Below the pieces are notes generated by a model. It worked only from the letters and a program-made list of their open reading frames with translations. It ran no database searches and had not been told where the DNA came from. Positions 51,036 to 62,337 of a stretch of 64,000 nt of DNA are shown here, piece after piece. Made by a program: the position numbers and the translations under genes. Origin of the DNA: CBFDBF01 sp050287725 (lineage in GTDB: Bacteria; Pseudomonadota; Gammaproteobacteria; Chromatiales; Chromatiaceae); the NCBI GenBank assembly GCA_050287725.1, contig JBNKCL010000040.1, positions 1 to 64,000 on the forward strand. The letters run 5' to 3'. Position 1 is the first letter of the stretch. The number at the start of each line of letters is the position of its first letter.

Positions 51036-51767
51036 TCAGCGAAAATCCCCCCACAGCACCTGCAATGCGGCGATGGCGGCCAGCGGAGCGGTCTCGGTGC
51101 GCAGGACGCGCGGGCCGAGGCGCACGCCCTGGAAGCCGGCCGCGGTTGCCAGGCTTCGCTCTTGTTCGCTCAGTCCTCCCTCCGGTCCGATCAGGAGTTG
51201 CACCACCGTCTCCGGGGGGGTAAGTTCCGGCAGGGTTTTATCTGCCCGGTGATCCAGCAGGATGCGGCAGCCGCCGCTACGGGCGGGCAGCCACTCCTCC
51301 AATGTGCATGCGGTGTGCAGCTGCGGCAGGCGGCGGCGGCCGGACTGTTCACAGGCGGCGATGACGACGTTGTGCCAGTGCTGCATCCGTTTCTCCAGGC
51401 GTTCCGCTTGCAGGCGCACCACGCTGCGTGTGGTAAACAGCGGCGTGATCCCCGATACCCCCAACTCCACCGCCTTTTGCAGGGTGAAGTCCATACGCTC
51501 TCCCTTGGAGATGCCGATGGCGAGATGGATCGCGAGCGGCGGTTCGGCCTCCGGATCGGAGGTGCTGAGCGTCTTGGCGCGGACCTGCTGCTTGGCGGCG
51601 ACTGTCAGTTGCGACGGGTACTCCCGGCCGTCGCCGTTGAACAGGATCAGTTCCGCGCCGCTTTTCAGACGCAGCACCTGCACCAGGTGGCGGGCGGCCC
51701 GTTCCTCCAGGGTGAACTCCTGACTGGGCGAAAGCGGTTGTTCCGTAAAGATGCGGGGGATGCGCAT
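51036..51767 (-). CDS. rsmE: 16S rRNA (uracil1498-N3)-methyltransferase
   Basis: A 243-residue SPOUT-family methyltransferase. The start at 51767 gives MRIPRIF; the frame is open far upstream but without family match. HLVQVLRLKSGAEL belongs to the N-terminal PUA-like part, KGERMDFTLQKAVELGV follows, and LLIGPEGGLSEQE plus LGPRVLRTETAPLAA form the knotted SAM site. It methylates U1498 of 16S rRNA. Confidence 0.94.
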   Translation of the reverse strand: MRIPRIFTEQPLSPSQEFTLEERAARHLVQVLRLKSGAELILFNGDGREYPSQLTVAAKQQVRAKTLSTSDPEAEPPLAIHLAIGISKGERMDFTLQKAVELGVSGITPLFTTRSVVRLQAERLEKRMQHWHNVVIAACEQSGRRRLPQLHTACTLEEWLPARSGGCRILLDHRADKTLPELTPPETVVQLLIGPEGGLSEQERSLATAAGFQGVRLGPRVLRTETAPLAAIAALQVLWGDFR

Positions 51768-51912
51768 GATTGTTCTCGTTCTGTCCAGGCTCGATTCTGG
51801 CGGTAAGCGGTTGCCGGGGCAAGTTGCAGGCTGCGGGAACGGTTGAAATAGTTTGAGTCCCTCTTTCACGCTATCATGGAACCAATTAGATGTGCAGTAC
51901 GGAGAGACGGGC

Positions 51913-53034
51913 ATGACGAAACAGATCGGGATCCTGACCGCCGGCGGCGACAGCCCGGGACTCAATGCCGCAATCCGCGGGGTGGGAAGAGTGGCCCGGG
52001 ACCGGTACGGGATGCAGGTGCTGGGGTTCCGGGACGGTTTTCGCGGTCTGGCGGAGAACCGCAGTGTCCGGATGGAGGGGGATATGCTCTCCGGCATCCT
52101 CACCGTGGGCGGCACCATCCTGGGCACCAGCCGCGACAAGCCGCACCGGATGCTGGTGGGCGGCAAGGTCCAGGACATGACCGACGTGATCGTCGAGAAC
52201 TACCACTCCAACCAACTGGATGCGCTGGTCTGCCTGGGCGGCGGCGGTACCCAGAAGAACGCCCTGCGGCTGAAGGAGAAGGGTCTCAATATCATCACCC
52301 TGCCCAAAACCATCGACAACGATGTGGCCGGGACCGATGTCACCTTCGGATTCGACACCGCCCTGGGTATCGCCACCGACGCCATCGACCGGTTGCACAG
52401 TACCGCTCACAGTCACCATCGGATCATCGTGGTGGAGATTATGGGCAACCGCGCCGGGTGGCTGGCGCTGGGGGCGGGAATCGCGGGAGGCGCGGATGTC
52501 ATCCTGATTCCGGAGATCTCCTACAGCATCGACCGCGTGGCCGGGGCCATCAGCGAACGGCTACGCCAGGGCAAAAAATTCAGTATTGTGGCGGTGGCGG
52601 AGGGGGCGATGTCGCACGAACAGGCGCACGCGGTCCAGGCGTTGAAGGACCGCAGGAGCAAAGCCGAGAGCAAGGAGGAGAAAAAACAGGCCCGCGAGGA
52701 GTTGGCCGTCCTCTACCAGAGCTACACCGACCGGACCCTGCAACTGTCGCGGCAGTTGGAGACGCTGACCGGGCTTGAGTCGCGGGTGACCATCCTGGGA
52801 CACCTGCAACGGGGCGGCACGCCGTCGGCGGCGGACCGGCTGCTGGCTACCCGGTTGGGTACCGCCTGCGCCGATTTGATCGAGGAGGGGCGCTACGGGG
52901 TGATGGTGGCGGCGCGCGGGGAGGGCACCGAGGCGGTGCCGCTGGAAGAGGTGGCCGGGGTGCGGAAAGCGATCCCGCTGGATCACCCCTGGATCGACAG
53001 CGCCCGCAAGGTGGGGACCAATCTGGGAGATTGA
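51913..53034 (+). CDS. 6-phosphofructokinase (phosphoryl donor uncertain)
   Basis: A 373-residue PFK-family enzyme from ATG 51913, preceded by GGAGAG. It shows GILTAGGDSPGLNAAIRG at the N-terminus, LGGGGTQKNALRL and PKTIDNDVAGTDVTFGF in the active site, and HLQRGGTPSAADR for fructose 6-phosphate binding. In E. coli numbering, Gly104 (GGGG) points to ATP, while Lys124 (PKTIDND) is found in PPi-dependent and some ATP-dependent plant-like enzymes. The donor therefore cannot be fixed from sequence. Confidence 0.88.
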   Translation: MTKQIGILTAGGDSPGLNAAIRGVGRVARDRYGMQVLGFRDGFRGLAENRSVRMEGDMLSGILTVGGTILGTSRDKPHRMLVGGKVQDMTDVIVENYHSNQLDALVCLGGGGTQKNALRLKEKGLNIITLPKTIDNDVAGTDVTFGFDTALGIATDAIDRLHSTAHSHHRIIVVEIMGNRAGWLALGAGIAGGADVILIPEISYSIDRVAGAISERLRQGKKFSIVAVAEGAMSHEQAHAVQALKDRRSKAESKEEKKQAREELAVLYQSYTDRTLQLSRQLETLTGLESRVTILGHLQRGGTPSAADRLLATRLGTACADLIEEGRYGVMVAARGEGTEAVPLEEVAGVRKAIPLDHPWIDSARKVGTNLGD

Positions 53035-53137
53035 GGGGTGGAAGTGAGTAATCGCTTACCATTAGTTCGGCTTTTTCCGTGGAGGGAACCACGGCAGGGG
53101 TTGGGGAGCATGTTTTGATAATGGCAAGGGGGAAATC

Positions 53138-53389
53138 ATGGCAGTCCAAAGTTTAATCCTGATTCTTCTGATCGGGGCCGCCGCCGGTTGGCTGGCGGGC
53201 AACATTATGAAAGGTCGCGGTTTCGGCGCGGTGGGCAATATCGTGGTCGGGATCGTGGGCGCGTTCCTGGGCGGCTTTCTGTTCAGTCTGGTAGGGATCA
53301 AGGCGGGCGGTATCATCGGTTCGCTCATTACCGCCACCGTGGGTGCGTTGGTGTTGCTCTGGGTGGTGAGTCTCATCAAGAAATCGTGA
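53138..53389 (+). CDS. GlsB/YeaQ/YmgE family stress-response membrane protein
   Basis: An 83-residue, very hydrophobic glycine-rich protein with three short membrane segments. GWLAGNIMKGRGFGAVGNIVVGIVGAFLGGFLF is the family core (key features GxxAG, GRGFG and GxxGAxxGG). The family is often called transglycosylase-associated and is induced by acid or general stress; no enzyme activity is established. A CCGTGG-AGGGAA-CCACGG hairpin lies at 53077-53094 upstream. Confidence 0.9.
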   Translation: MAVQSLILILLIGAAAGWLAGNIMKGRGFGAVGNIVVGIVGAFLGGFLFSLVGIKAGGIIGSLITATVGALVLLWVVSLIKKS

Positions 53390-53442
53390 CCGGCATGCCG
53401 CCGGTTCTGAAAGAACCCGATCTTATTGTTGAGGAGAAAAAG

Positions 53443-53616
53443 ATGAAAAAAACCATAACGATGGGTCTGCTGCTGATCTCGATTGTGCTGGCGCTGCCCG
53501 CCTGCGCGCCGGAGGTGGGGACCAAGGCGTGGTGCGAACAGATGAGAGAGAAACCGAAAGGGGATTGGACCGCCAACGAGGCGGGCGACTACGCCAAGCA
53601 CTGTATTTTCGAATAA
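53443..53616 (+). CDS. DUF3012 family small lipoprotein
   Basis: A 57-residue protein from ATG 53443 with GAGGAG upstream; the frame is open earlier but overlaps the previous gene. The signal peptide ends in a lipobox-like LPAC (Cys21), followed by APEVGTKAWCEQMREKPKGD and a second conserved Cys in AKHCIF. This matches DUF3012. It is probably membrane-anchored by lipid. The function is unknown. Confidence 0.82.
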   Translation: MKKTITMGLLLISIVLALPACAPEVGTKAWCEQMREKPKGDWTANEAGDYAKHCIFE

Positions 53617-53701
53617 TTATAGACCTGATTGTCCTGCTGCTTTGCAGGAGGATTGAGCAAGGTTTCGACCCATGCGTTGTTCAAGGATTTGAACCTTGAG
53701 G

Positions 53702-53775
53702 TCTCGCCAAGACGCCATGCACACAAGGAGAACAAACGTGTCTCTTCCTTGGCGTTCTTTGCGTCTTGGCGAGAG
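53702..53775. repeat. Long imperfect inverted repeat, family A copy 3
   Basis: The left arm TCTCGCCAAGACGCCA begins at 53702. The right arm at 53746-53775 ends TTTGCGTCTTGGCGAGAG. The arms match those at 5590-5745 and 28075-28149. It lies between the DUF3012 gene and the convergent VIT1-like gene. Confidence 0.75.
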
Positions 53776-53833
53776 TTAATTTGGAATGAGAACCGGGGTC
53801 GGTCAGGGCAGTGAGGCAGTGTCCGGGCAGGTT

Positions 53834-54349
53834 CTACTCCGCCAAAGTGGCGATCCAGTGGCCGACCCAATGGGTCACGCCGATCACTACGGCGGCGATG
53901 CCGACATGTTCCCCGATGATCTGCCAGGGCGGTTCGTTCTGCGCCTTGGCGATGTAGTAGCTGAGCAGCGCCAGGATCAGCATGCCCCAGATCAGACTTG
54001 CGACGATGGCGCTGGTGAGCGGGAGCAGCAGTACCGGAACCGCGAAGCTCATGCCGAACAGGAATTTGGCCAGGAAGGTGGCCAGGGTGGCGGCCCAGAC
54101 CTGGCGTGTGGTGCGGGTGTGGTCCGCCTCCTCGGAGACGTGGATGCCGAGTGAATCCGAAAAGGCGTCGGCGATGGCGATGGTCAGGATCCCGCCGAGC
54201 ACCACCACCCGGGAGTGTGTCCCGGAGTGGAGACCCACCATCAGCCCCAGGGTGGTGATGACCGCGGAGGTCAGTCCGAAAGAGATCCCTTTGCGCAACG
54301 CGGAGTCCCGGAAGAGCAGGGGCCGGGCCTTCGGAGCGGGGGAGGTCAC
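53834..54349 (-). CDS. VIT1/CCC1-like membrane protein
   Basis: A 171-residue protein starting at GTG 54349, which overlaps the metF stop (GTGA); no ATG in the frame gives a sensible start. LRKGISFGLTSAVITTLGLMVGLHSG resembles the first VIT/CCC1 helix, followed by ADAFSDSLGIHVSEEAD and three further helices. The family transports Fe2+/Mn2+ in eukaryotes; in bacteria the role is mostly unproven. Translation should be coupled to metF, an unusual partner. Confidence 0.75.
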   Translation of the reverse strand: MTSPAPKARPLLFRDSALRKGISFGLTSAVITTLGLMVGLHSGTHSRVVVLGGILTIAIADAFSDSLGIHVSEEADHTRTTRQVWAATLATFLAKFLFGMSFAVPVLLLPLTSAIVASLIWGMLILALLSYYIAKAQNEPPWQIIGEHVGIAAVVIGVTHWVGHWIATLAE

Positions 54350-55197
54350 GTCGGCAGGTCCAGGCTCTTCCAGATGGCAAGCGGCAGATCGGACTGGTTC
54401 ATAGTGTAGAAGTGCAGTCCCGGCGCTCCTTCCTGCAGCAGCCGTTGGCATAGCTCCGTAACCACATCCAGACCGTAGCTGCGGGCGCTCGCCTGGTCCT
54501 CGCCGAAGGCCTCCATCCGTTTGCGCAGCCAGCGCGGGATCTCCGCGCCGCACGCTTCGGAGAAGCGGGCCAACTGGGAATAGTTGTTGATGGGCATGAT
54601 GCCCGGCACGATGGGGACATCCACCCCCAGTTTTTCGCAGCTCTCCACGAACCGGAGATAGGCGTCCGGGTTGAAGAAGTATTGGGTAATGGCGCCGTCG
54701 GCACCGGCCTGGACCTTGCGCGCGAAGTTCTCCAGATCCGCCCGGGCATTGGGCGCCTGGGGGTGAAATTCCGGATAGGCCGCCACCTCCAGGTGGAAGT
54801 GATCCCCCGTCTCGGCACGGATAAAGGCCACCAGTTCGTTGGCGTAACGGAAATCGCCGGGCTCTCCCATGCCGGAAGGCATGTCGCCGCGTAGCGCCAC
54901 CAGTCGCCGAATTCCCTGCGCCTGATACTGCTGCAGGAGTTCCAGGATCTCCGCGCGCTGGGAACCGATGCAGGAGATGTGCGGCGCGGTCTCCAGCCTC
55001 TGTTCCAACAGGCAGGAGACGGTGGCGGCGGTGCGGTCGCGGGTGGAACCGCCGGCGCCGTAGGTCACCGAGAAAAAGGCCGGGTGAACCGTCGCCAACT
55101 GTTTGACCGTCGCACGCAGCTTCTCCATTCCCTCCTCGGTCTTGGGCGGGAACAGCTCGAAGCTGAAGGCCTTTTCGTATTTGGTTTGCGATTGCAT
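54346..55197 (-). CDS. metF: 5,10-methylenetetrahydrofolate reductase
   Basis: A 283-residue FAD enzyme making 5-methyl-THF for methionine synthesis. The start at 55197 gives MQSQTKYEKAFSFELFPPK. SVTYGAGGSTRDRT, RGDMPSG, QYFFNPDAY and PGIMPINNYSQLARF are the conserved active-site blocks. It lies downstream of ahcY, completing the methyl cycle with metK and ahcY. A degenerate inverted repeat fills the 124-bp gap from ahcY. Confidence 0.95.
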   Translation of the reverse strand: MQSQTKYEKAFSFELFPPKTEEGMEKLRATVKQLATVHPAFFSVTYGAGGSTRDRTAATVSCLLEQRLETAPHISCIGSQRAEILELLQQYQAQGIRRLVALRGDMPSGMGEPGDFRYANELVAFIRAETGDHFHLEVAAYPEFHPQAPNARADLENFARKVQAGADGAITQYFFNPDAYLRFVESCEKLGVDVPIVPGIMPINNYSQLARFSEACGAEIPRWLRKRMEAFGEDQASARSYGLDVVTELCQRLLQEGAPGLHFYTMNQSDLPLAIWKSLDLPT

Positions 55198-55207
55198 GGT
55201 GCTAGTT

Positions 55208-55314
55208 TGCCACAGAGACACAGAGTTCACAGAACTGTTTTATTGCAAGTACGATACGCTGCGCGCATCGCGTTGCTTATAAACGAGACCTTGTGCGCCC
55301 TGTGCCTCGGTGGC
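55208..55314. repeat. Imperfect inverted repeat, CACAGAG-type arms
   Basis: The left arm starts TTGCCACAGAGACACAGAG at 55208. The right arm at 55289-55314 reads CCTTGTGCGCCCTGTGCCTC then GGTGGC, its imperfect reverse complement. This class of intergenic repeat is common in environmental bacteria. It separates metF from ahcY. Confidence 0.6.
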
Positions 55315-55321
55315 CGATGAA

Positions 55322-56737
<1,416 letters not shown>

Positions 56738-56765
56738 TTTTCATTCTCCCGTAGAAAGTAGAAAA

Positions 56766-56836
56766 ATGAGCGCCGTTATAAAAATAACGTCCCCGAGCCT
56801 GGCCTGAACGGATCAGGTTGCAGCGCTCCTCGAGAT
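56766..56836 (-). promoter_or_regulatory. S-adenosylhomocysteine riboswitch
   Basis: On the minus strand the metK-ahcY spacer reads CGAGGAGCGCTGCAACC, then a variable part, then CAGGCCAGGCTCGGG, a small hairpin (ACGTTATTTTTATAACG), and finally GGCGCTCA. These are the conserved SAH-riboswitch elements: GAGCGCTG pairs with the distal GCGCTC, and CGAG with the CTCG of GGCTCGG in a pseudoknot-like fold. The ahcY start is about 30 nt downstream. SAH binding is expected to raise ahcY expression. Confidence 0.88.
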
Positions 56837-56845
56837 GATTTTCAG

Positions 56846-56864
56846 ACCGCGGCGGGGCCGCGGT
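56846..56864 (-). terminator. Hairpin after metK
   Basis: ACCGCGGC and GCCGCGGT flank a 3-nt loop, 4 nt after the metK stop. The stem is strong but only a short A/T-rich run (GAAAATC) follows. It may end metK transcription or separate it from the riboswitch-controlled ahcY. Confidence 0.6.
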
Positions 56865-56868
56865 TTGA

Positions 56869-58041
<1,173 letters not shown>

Positions 58042-58332
58042 GCTGTTTTCGATCCGTGCTATGGATGCGACCGGAGATCTCATCCGAACTGGTACGATCC
58101 TCTCCGGGAAGAGGGCTAAACAACCAATTTTACAGGTTTCTGAACATTTTTGCCTAGTCCGTGATTTGCGCGTCCTCTGTTTGCCGGGAGGCGATTTCCT
58201 CACTGGGGGCGGGTTGGCAGCAGCACGCCGATATCCTAACGTATAAGGATTCGGGTCATGCCGCGGTCATCATCTTTGTTTGTGGCGGCGGTCTTTAATT
58301 TTATGACGCGTCGGAATTTGAGGAGAAAAACC
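58042..58332. other. Divergent promoter region between metK and thioredoxin-like gene
   Basis: This 291-bp spacer holds a CCTCTTCCCGGAGAGG-type hairpin near 58097-58112 and an A/T-rich segment near 58118-58150 (TGTAAAAT on the minus strand) that could be the metK promoter. I do not recognise a SAM riboswitch in it. Confidence 0.4.
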
Positions 58333-58899
58333 ATGGTTTTGTTGCAGACCCCGATCTGTAATTTCGGCGAACCGGCGCACGATTTCCGTCTGCCGGGTGT
58401 GGACGGCCGCGACTGGAGCCTGACCGAGTGCCGCGGCGAGAAGGGGTTGCTGGTGATGTTTATCTGCAACCACTGTCCTTACGTCAAGGCGATCCAGGAT
58501 CGGCTGGTGCGCGACACCGCGGAACTGAAGGAACTGGGCATCAACAGTGTTGCGATCATGTCCAACGACCCCGCCGACTATCCGGAAGACTCCTTCGAGA
58601 ACATGCGGCGGGTGGCGCGGGAGCACCGGTTCCCTTTCCCCTATCTGCTGGATGAAACCCAGGAGGTGGCCCGTGCCTACGGCGCGGTCTGCACCCCCGA
58701 TTTCTTCGGCTACAACGCGGATCTGCAACTGCAATACCGGGGGCGTCTGGACGCCTCGGGCCGGGATCCGGCGCCGCCCGATGTGCAGCGGGAGCTGCTC
58801 GATGCGATGCGACAGGTTGCGTACACCGGCCGGGGGCCGCAACAGCAGACCCCCAGCATGGGCTGTTCCATCAAATGGCGGGCAGAATCCGGCGGTTGA
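58333..58899 (+). CDS. Thioredoxin-family protein (peroxiredoxin-like)
   Basis: A 188-residue protein from ATG 58333, with AGGAG upstream; earlier in-frame ATGs lack support. FRLPGVDGRDWSLTE and MFICNHCPYVKAIQDRLVRD place a CxxC (CNHC) at the start of an AhpC/TSA-like thioredoxin fold, with DETQEVARAYGAVCTPDFF near the cis-proline. There is no signal peptide, so it should be cytosolic. The substrate is unknown. Confidence 0.85.
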   Translation: MVLLQTPICNFGEPAHDFRLPGVDGRDWSLTECRGEKGLLVMFICNHCPYVKAIQDRLVRDTAELKELGINSVAIMSNDPADYPEDSFENMRRVAREHRFPFPYLLDETQEVARAYGAVCTPDFFGYNADLQLQYRGRLDASGRDPAPPDVQRELLDAMRQVAYTGRGPQQQTPSMGCSIKWRAESGG

Positions 58900-59173
58900 G
58901 CCGCGTTTGGGGGTGAAAACAGCGATCGGATCTGGGGGTTCTCACATGAATTGATACCGCCCGGGACCGTTCCGGCGTTTGGTTGTGTTGCCACCCGCTT
59001 TGGGTGAGAATGAAGCCCTTTTTTTGGCCAGTGACGGCCGGCAGCCGCAAAGCACAGGGTGGTGCAGGGGCGGCGCCTGGGGAGTTGCGGCGATGATCCC
59101 GTGACGGCTGATGCGGGGCCGGGGTTGCAGCACGACTTAGTTTCCATCATTCAAGTGCGGATAAAGAACAACG

Positions 59174-61162
59174 ATGCCATCACGCAGAGAGCTGGCCAAC
59201 GCCATTCGCGTCCTCAGTATGGATGCGATTCAGAAAGCAAAATCGGGTCACCCCGGCGCCCCCATGGGCATGGCGGATATCGCCGAGGTACTGTGGAACG
59301 ATCACCTGAAACACAATCCCGCCAATCCGAAATGGGTCGATCGCGACCGTTTCGTCCTCTCCAACGGCCACGGCTCCATGTTGATCTACTCGCTGCTGCA
59401 CCTCAGCGGCTACGATTTGAGCATGGAGGATCTGAAGAGTTTCCGGCAGCTCCACTCCAGGACGCCCGGTCACCCCGAATACGGTTATGCGCCGGGGGTT
59501 GAGACCACCACCGGCCCGCTGGGGCAGGGGATCGCCAACGGGGTCGGCATGGCCCTGGCGGAGCGCACCCTGGCGGCCCAGTTCAACCGCGACGGTCACT
59601 CTATCGTCGATCACTACACTTATGTCTTCCTGGGCGACGGCTGCATGATGGAGGGGGTCTCCCATGAGGCCTGTTCCCTGGCCGGCACCCTGGGGCTGGG
59701 CAAGCTGATCGCCCTCTGGGATGACAACGGCATCACCATCGACGGTCACACCGAGGGGTGGTTCCGGGAGGACGTGGCCAAGCGTTACGAGGCCTACGGC
59801 TGGCATGTGGTCCGAGACGTGGACGGCCACGACGCTGACTCCGTCGGCCGGGCGATCCGCGAGGCCCGTTCGGTCAACAACAAGCCGAGCCTGCTCTGCT
59901 GCAAGACCGTGATCGGGTACGGCGCACCCAACCTGTGCGGTTCCCACGACTGCCACGGCGCCCCTCTGGGCGACGACGAGATCCAGGCCACCCGCGAGAA
60001 CCTGGGCTGGAAGCACGCCCCCTTCGTGATCCCGGAAGAGATCTACGCCGGCTGGGACGCCAAGGCCAAGGGCGCCGATGCCGAGGCCGCCTGGAACGAG
60101 AGGTTCGCCGCCTACCGGACCGCCTATCCGGAGTTGGCCGCCGAGTTTCAACGCCGTATGGCGGGCGAGTTGCCTGCCGACTGGGCTACGGCCGCCGCCG
60201 CCCATATCGCCGAGTGCAATGAGAAAGCGGAAGGTCCGGCCACCCGCAAGGCGTCCCAGAATACTCTGAACGCCTACGGCGCCGTGTTGCCGGAGTTCCT
60301 GGGCGGTTCCGCCGACCTGACCCCGTCCAACCTGACCGCCCACAAGGGTTCGGTGACCATCAACGACACCGTGGCCGACGGCAACTACCTCTCCTACGGG
60401 GTGCGCGAGTTCGGCATGTCCGCCATCCTGAACGGGGTCGCCCTGCATGGCGGTTTTATCCCCTACGGCGGCACCTTCCTGATGTTCTCGGAGTACGCCC
60501 GCAACGCCCTGCGCATGGCGGCGCTGATGAAGATCCCGTCGATCTTCGTTTATACCCACGACTCCATCGGCCTGGGCGAGGACGGCCCCACCCATCAGCC
60601 GGTGGAGCAGATCCCGACCCTGCGTATGATCCCCAATATGAGCGTCTGGCGTCCCTGCGACACGGTGGAGACCGCGGTGGCCTGGAAGGCCGCCGTCGAG
60701 CGGCGTACCGGCCCCAGCAGCCTGATCTTCTCGCGCCAGAATCTGGCCTGCCAGGCCCGCAGCGAGGCGCAGATCGCCGACATCGCCCGGGGCGGCTATG
60801 TGCTGCGCGACTGTGACGGCACCCCCGAGGTGATCGTCATCGCCACCGGTTCCGAGGTTCAGTTAGCGGTCACTGCTGCCGAAAAGAGTGGCAAGCGGGT
60901 ACGCGTGGTCTCCATGCCCAGCACCGACCGGTTCGACGCCCAGGATGCGGCTTACCGGGAGTCGGTGCTGCCGGCGGCCTGTACCGCCCGGGTGGCGGTG
61001 GAGGCGGCGGTCCCCGGCGGCTGGTACAAGTATGTCGGTCTCCACGGCCGGGTGATCGGGGTCGAACGTTTCGGCGAGTCGGCCCCCGCCGGTCAGTTGT
61101 TTGAGGAGTTCGGCTTTACTGTGGACAATGTGGTGGCCGCCATCGACGGGGTTTCCATCTGA
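59174..61162 (+). CDS. tkt: Transketolase
   Basis: A 662-residue thiamine-diphosphate enzyme exchanging two-carbon units between sugar phosphates. The N-terminal KAKSGHPGAPMGMADIAEVL, TPD site GDGCMMEGVSHEA, DDNGITIDG and the C-terminal half FIPYGGTFLMFSEYARNA and THDSIGLGEDGPTHQPVEQ fit the family. It leads the tkt-gap-pgk-fba run found in many Chromatiales, serving the pentose-phosphate or Calvin pathway. Confidence 0.96.
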   Translation: MPSRRELANAIRVLSMDAIQKAKSGHPGAPMGMADIAEVLWNDHLKHNPANPKWVDRDRFVLSNGHGSMLIYSLLHLSGYDLSMEDLKSFRQLHSRTPGHPEYGYAPGVETTTGPLGQGIANGVGMALAERTLAAQFNRDGHSIVDHYTYVFLGDGCMMEGVSHEACSLAGTLGLGKLIALWDDNGITIDGHTEGWFREDVAKRYEAYGWHVVRDVDGHDADSVGRAIREARSVNNKPSLLCCKTVIGYGAPNLCGSHDCHGAPLGDDEIQATRENLGWKHAPFVIPEEIYAGWDAKAKGADAEAAWNERFAAYRTAYPELAAEFQRRMAGELPADWATAAAAHIAECNEKAEGPATRKASQNTLNAYGAVLPEFLGGSADLTPSNLTAHKGSVTINDTVADGNYLSYGVREFGMSAILNGVALHGGFIPYGGTFLMFSEYARNALRMAALMKIPSIFVYTHDSIGLGEDGPTHQPVEQIPTLRMIPNMSVWRPCDTVETAVAWKAAVERRTGPSSLIFSRQNLACQARSEAQIADIARGGYVLRDCDGTPEVIVIATGSEVQLAVTAAEKSGKRVRVVSMPSTDRFDAQDAAYRESVLPAACTARVAVEAAVPGGWYKYVGLHGRVIGVERFGESAPAGQLFEEFGFTVDNVVAAIDGVSI

Positions 61163-61226
61163 CCGCAGGGCCATATACGCAGTTCGGCGATTTTAGAAGC
61201 ACTATTCTGTCTATCGGAGAATGACT

Positions 61227-62228
61227 ATGACTATCAAAGTAGGTATCAACGGTTTCGGTCGCATCGGGCGCATGTCTTTCCGCGCCATCGCCAAGGAGTT
61301 CCCGAACATTGAAGTGGTCGGCATCAACGACCTGCTGGAGCCCGATTACCTGGCCTACATGCTGAAGTATGACTCCGTGCACGGTAACTTCCCGGGCGAG
61401 ATCGCCGTCGACGGGAACAATATGGTGGTGAACGGCAAGAAGATCCGCCTCACCGCCGAGATGGATCCTTCCAACCTGAAGTGGAACGAGGTGGGTGCCG
61501 ACATTGTGATCGAGTCCACCGGTTTCTTCCTGACCGCCGAGGCGGCGCAGAAACACATCGACGCCGGCGCCAAAAAGGTCGTGATGTCCGCGCCCTCCAA
61601 AGACAGCACGCCGATGTTCGTTTACGGCGTGAACCACCAGAGCTATACCGGCCAGGCCATCGTCTCCGCCGCCTCCTGCACCACCAACTGTCTGGCCCCG
61701 GTGGCCAAGGTGTTGCACGACAATTGGGGTGTGAAACGCGGCCTGATGACCACGGTGCATGCCGCCACCGCCACCCAGAAGACCGTGGACGGTCCCTCCA
61801 AGAAGGATTGGCGCGGCGGCCGCGGCATCCTGGAGAACATCATCCCTTCCTCCACCGGCGCCGCCAAGGCGGTGGGCAAGGTGCTGCCGGAACTGAACGG
61901 CAAACTCACCGGCATGTCCTTCCGCATTCCCACCTCCGATGTTTCGGTGGTGGATCTGACCGTGGAACTGGAGAAGGGCGCCTCCTACGAGGAGATCTGC
62001 GCCGCCATGAAGGCCGCCTCCGAGGGCGAGCTGAAAGGGGTGTTGGGTTACACCGAAGAGAAGGTGGTGGCCACCGACTTCCGCGGCTGCTCCATCCCCT
62101 CCACCTTCGACGTCGATGCCGGCATCGCCCTGGACGATAGCTTCGTCAAGGTGGTTTCCTGGTACGACAACGAATACGGTTACACCTGCAACATGCTGCG
62201 TTTCCTGCAGCACATCGCGGCCAATTAA
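61227..62228 (+). CDS. gap: Glyceraldehyde-3-phosphate dehydrogenase, type I
   Basis: A 333-residue enzyme. ATG 61227 is preferred over ATG 61221 because CGGAGA at 61215-61220 is then properly spaced. The NAD-binding IKVGINGFGRIGR, catalytic Cys in SAASCTTNCLAPV, and the TGMSFRIPTSDVSVVDLT block are complete. It lies 64 bp after tkt and is separated from pgk by a strong hairpin. Confidence 0.96.
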   Translation: MTIKVGINGFGRIGRMSFRAIAKEFPNIEVVGINDLLEPDYLAYMLKYDSVHGNFPGEIAVDGNNMVVNGKKIRLTAEMDPSNLKWNEVGADIVIESTGFFLTAEAAQKHIDAGAKKVVMSAPSKDSTPMFVYGVNHQSYTGQAIVSAASCTTNCLAPVAKVLHDNWGVKRGLMTTVHAATATQKTVDGPSKKDWRGGRGILENIIPSSTGAAKAVGKVLPELNGKLTGMSFRIPTSDVSVVDLTVELEKGASYEEICAAMKAASEGELKGVLGYTEEKVVATDFRGCSIPSTFDVDAGIALDDSFVKVVSWYDNEYGYTCNMLRFLQHIAAN

Positions 62229-62239
62229 GATGTGAATGA

Positions 62240-62264
62240 GATGCGGGGCGCATCGCCCCGCATC
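62240..62264 (+). terminator. Stable hairpin between gap and pgk
   Basis: GATGCGGGGC and GCCCCGCATC form a 10-bp perfect stem with loop GCATC, 11 nt after the gap stop. There is no T-run, so it more likely stabilises gap mRNA or partly attenuates pgk than fully terminates. Confidence 0.65.
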
Positions 62265-62337
62265 CCTGAACATGATTGGAATCTGTGCGGAGGATCCGCC
62301 GGCTCTCTCCGCGAAGCTTTGAACGAAGGTGTGCACC

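Noticed and set aside
58042..58332. Possible SAM riboswitch before metK
   Set aside because: The spacer has a small hairpin but none of the conserved SAM-I, SAM-II or SAM/SAH core motifs that I can recognise.
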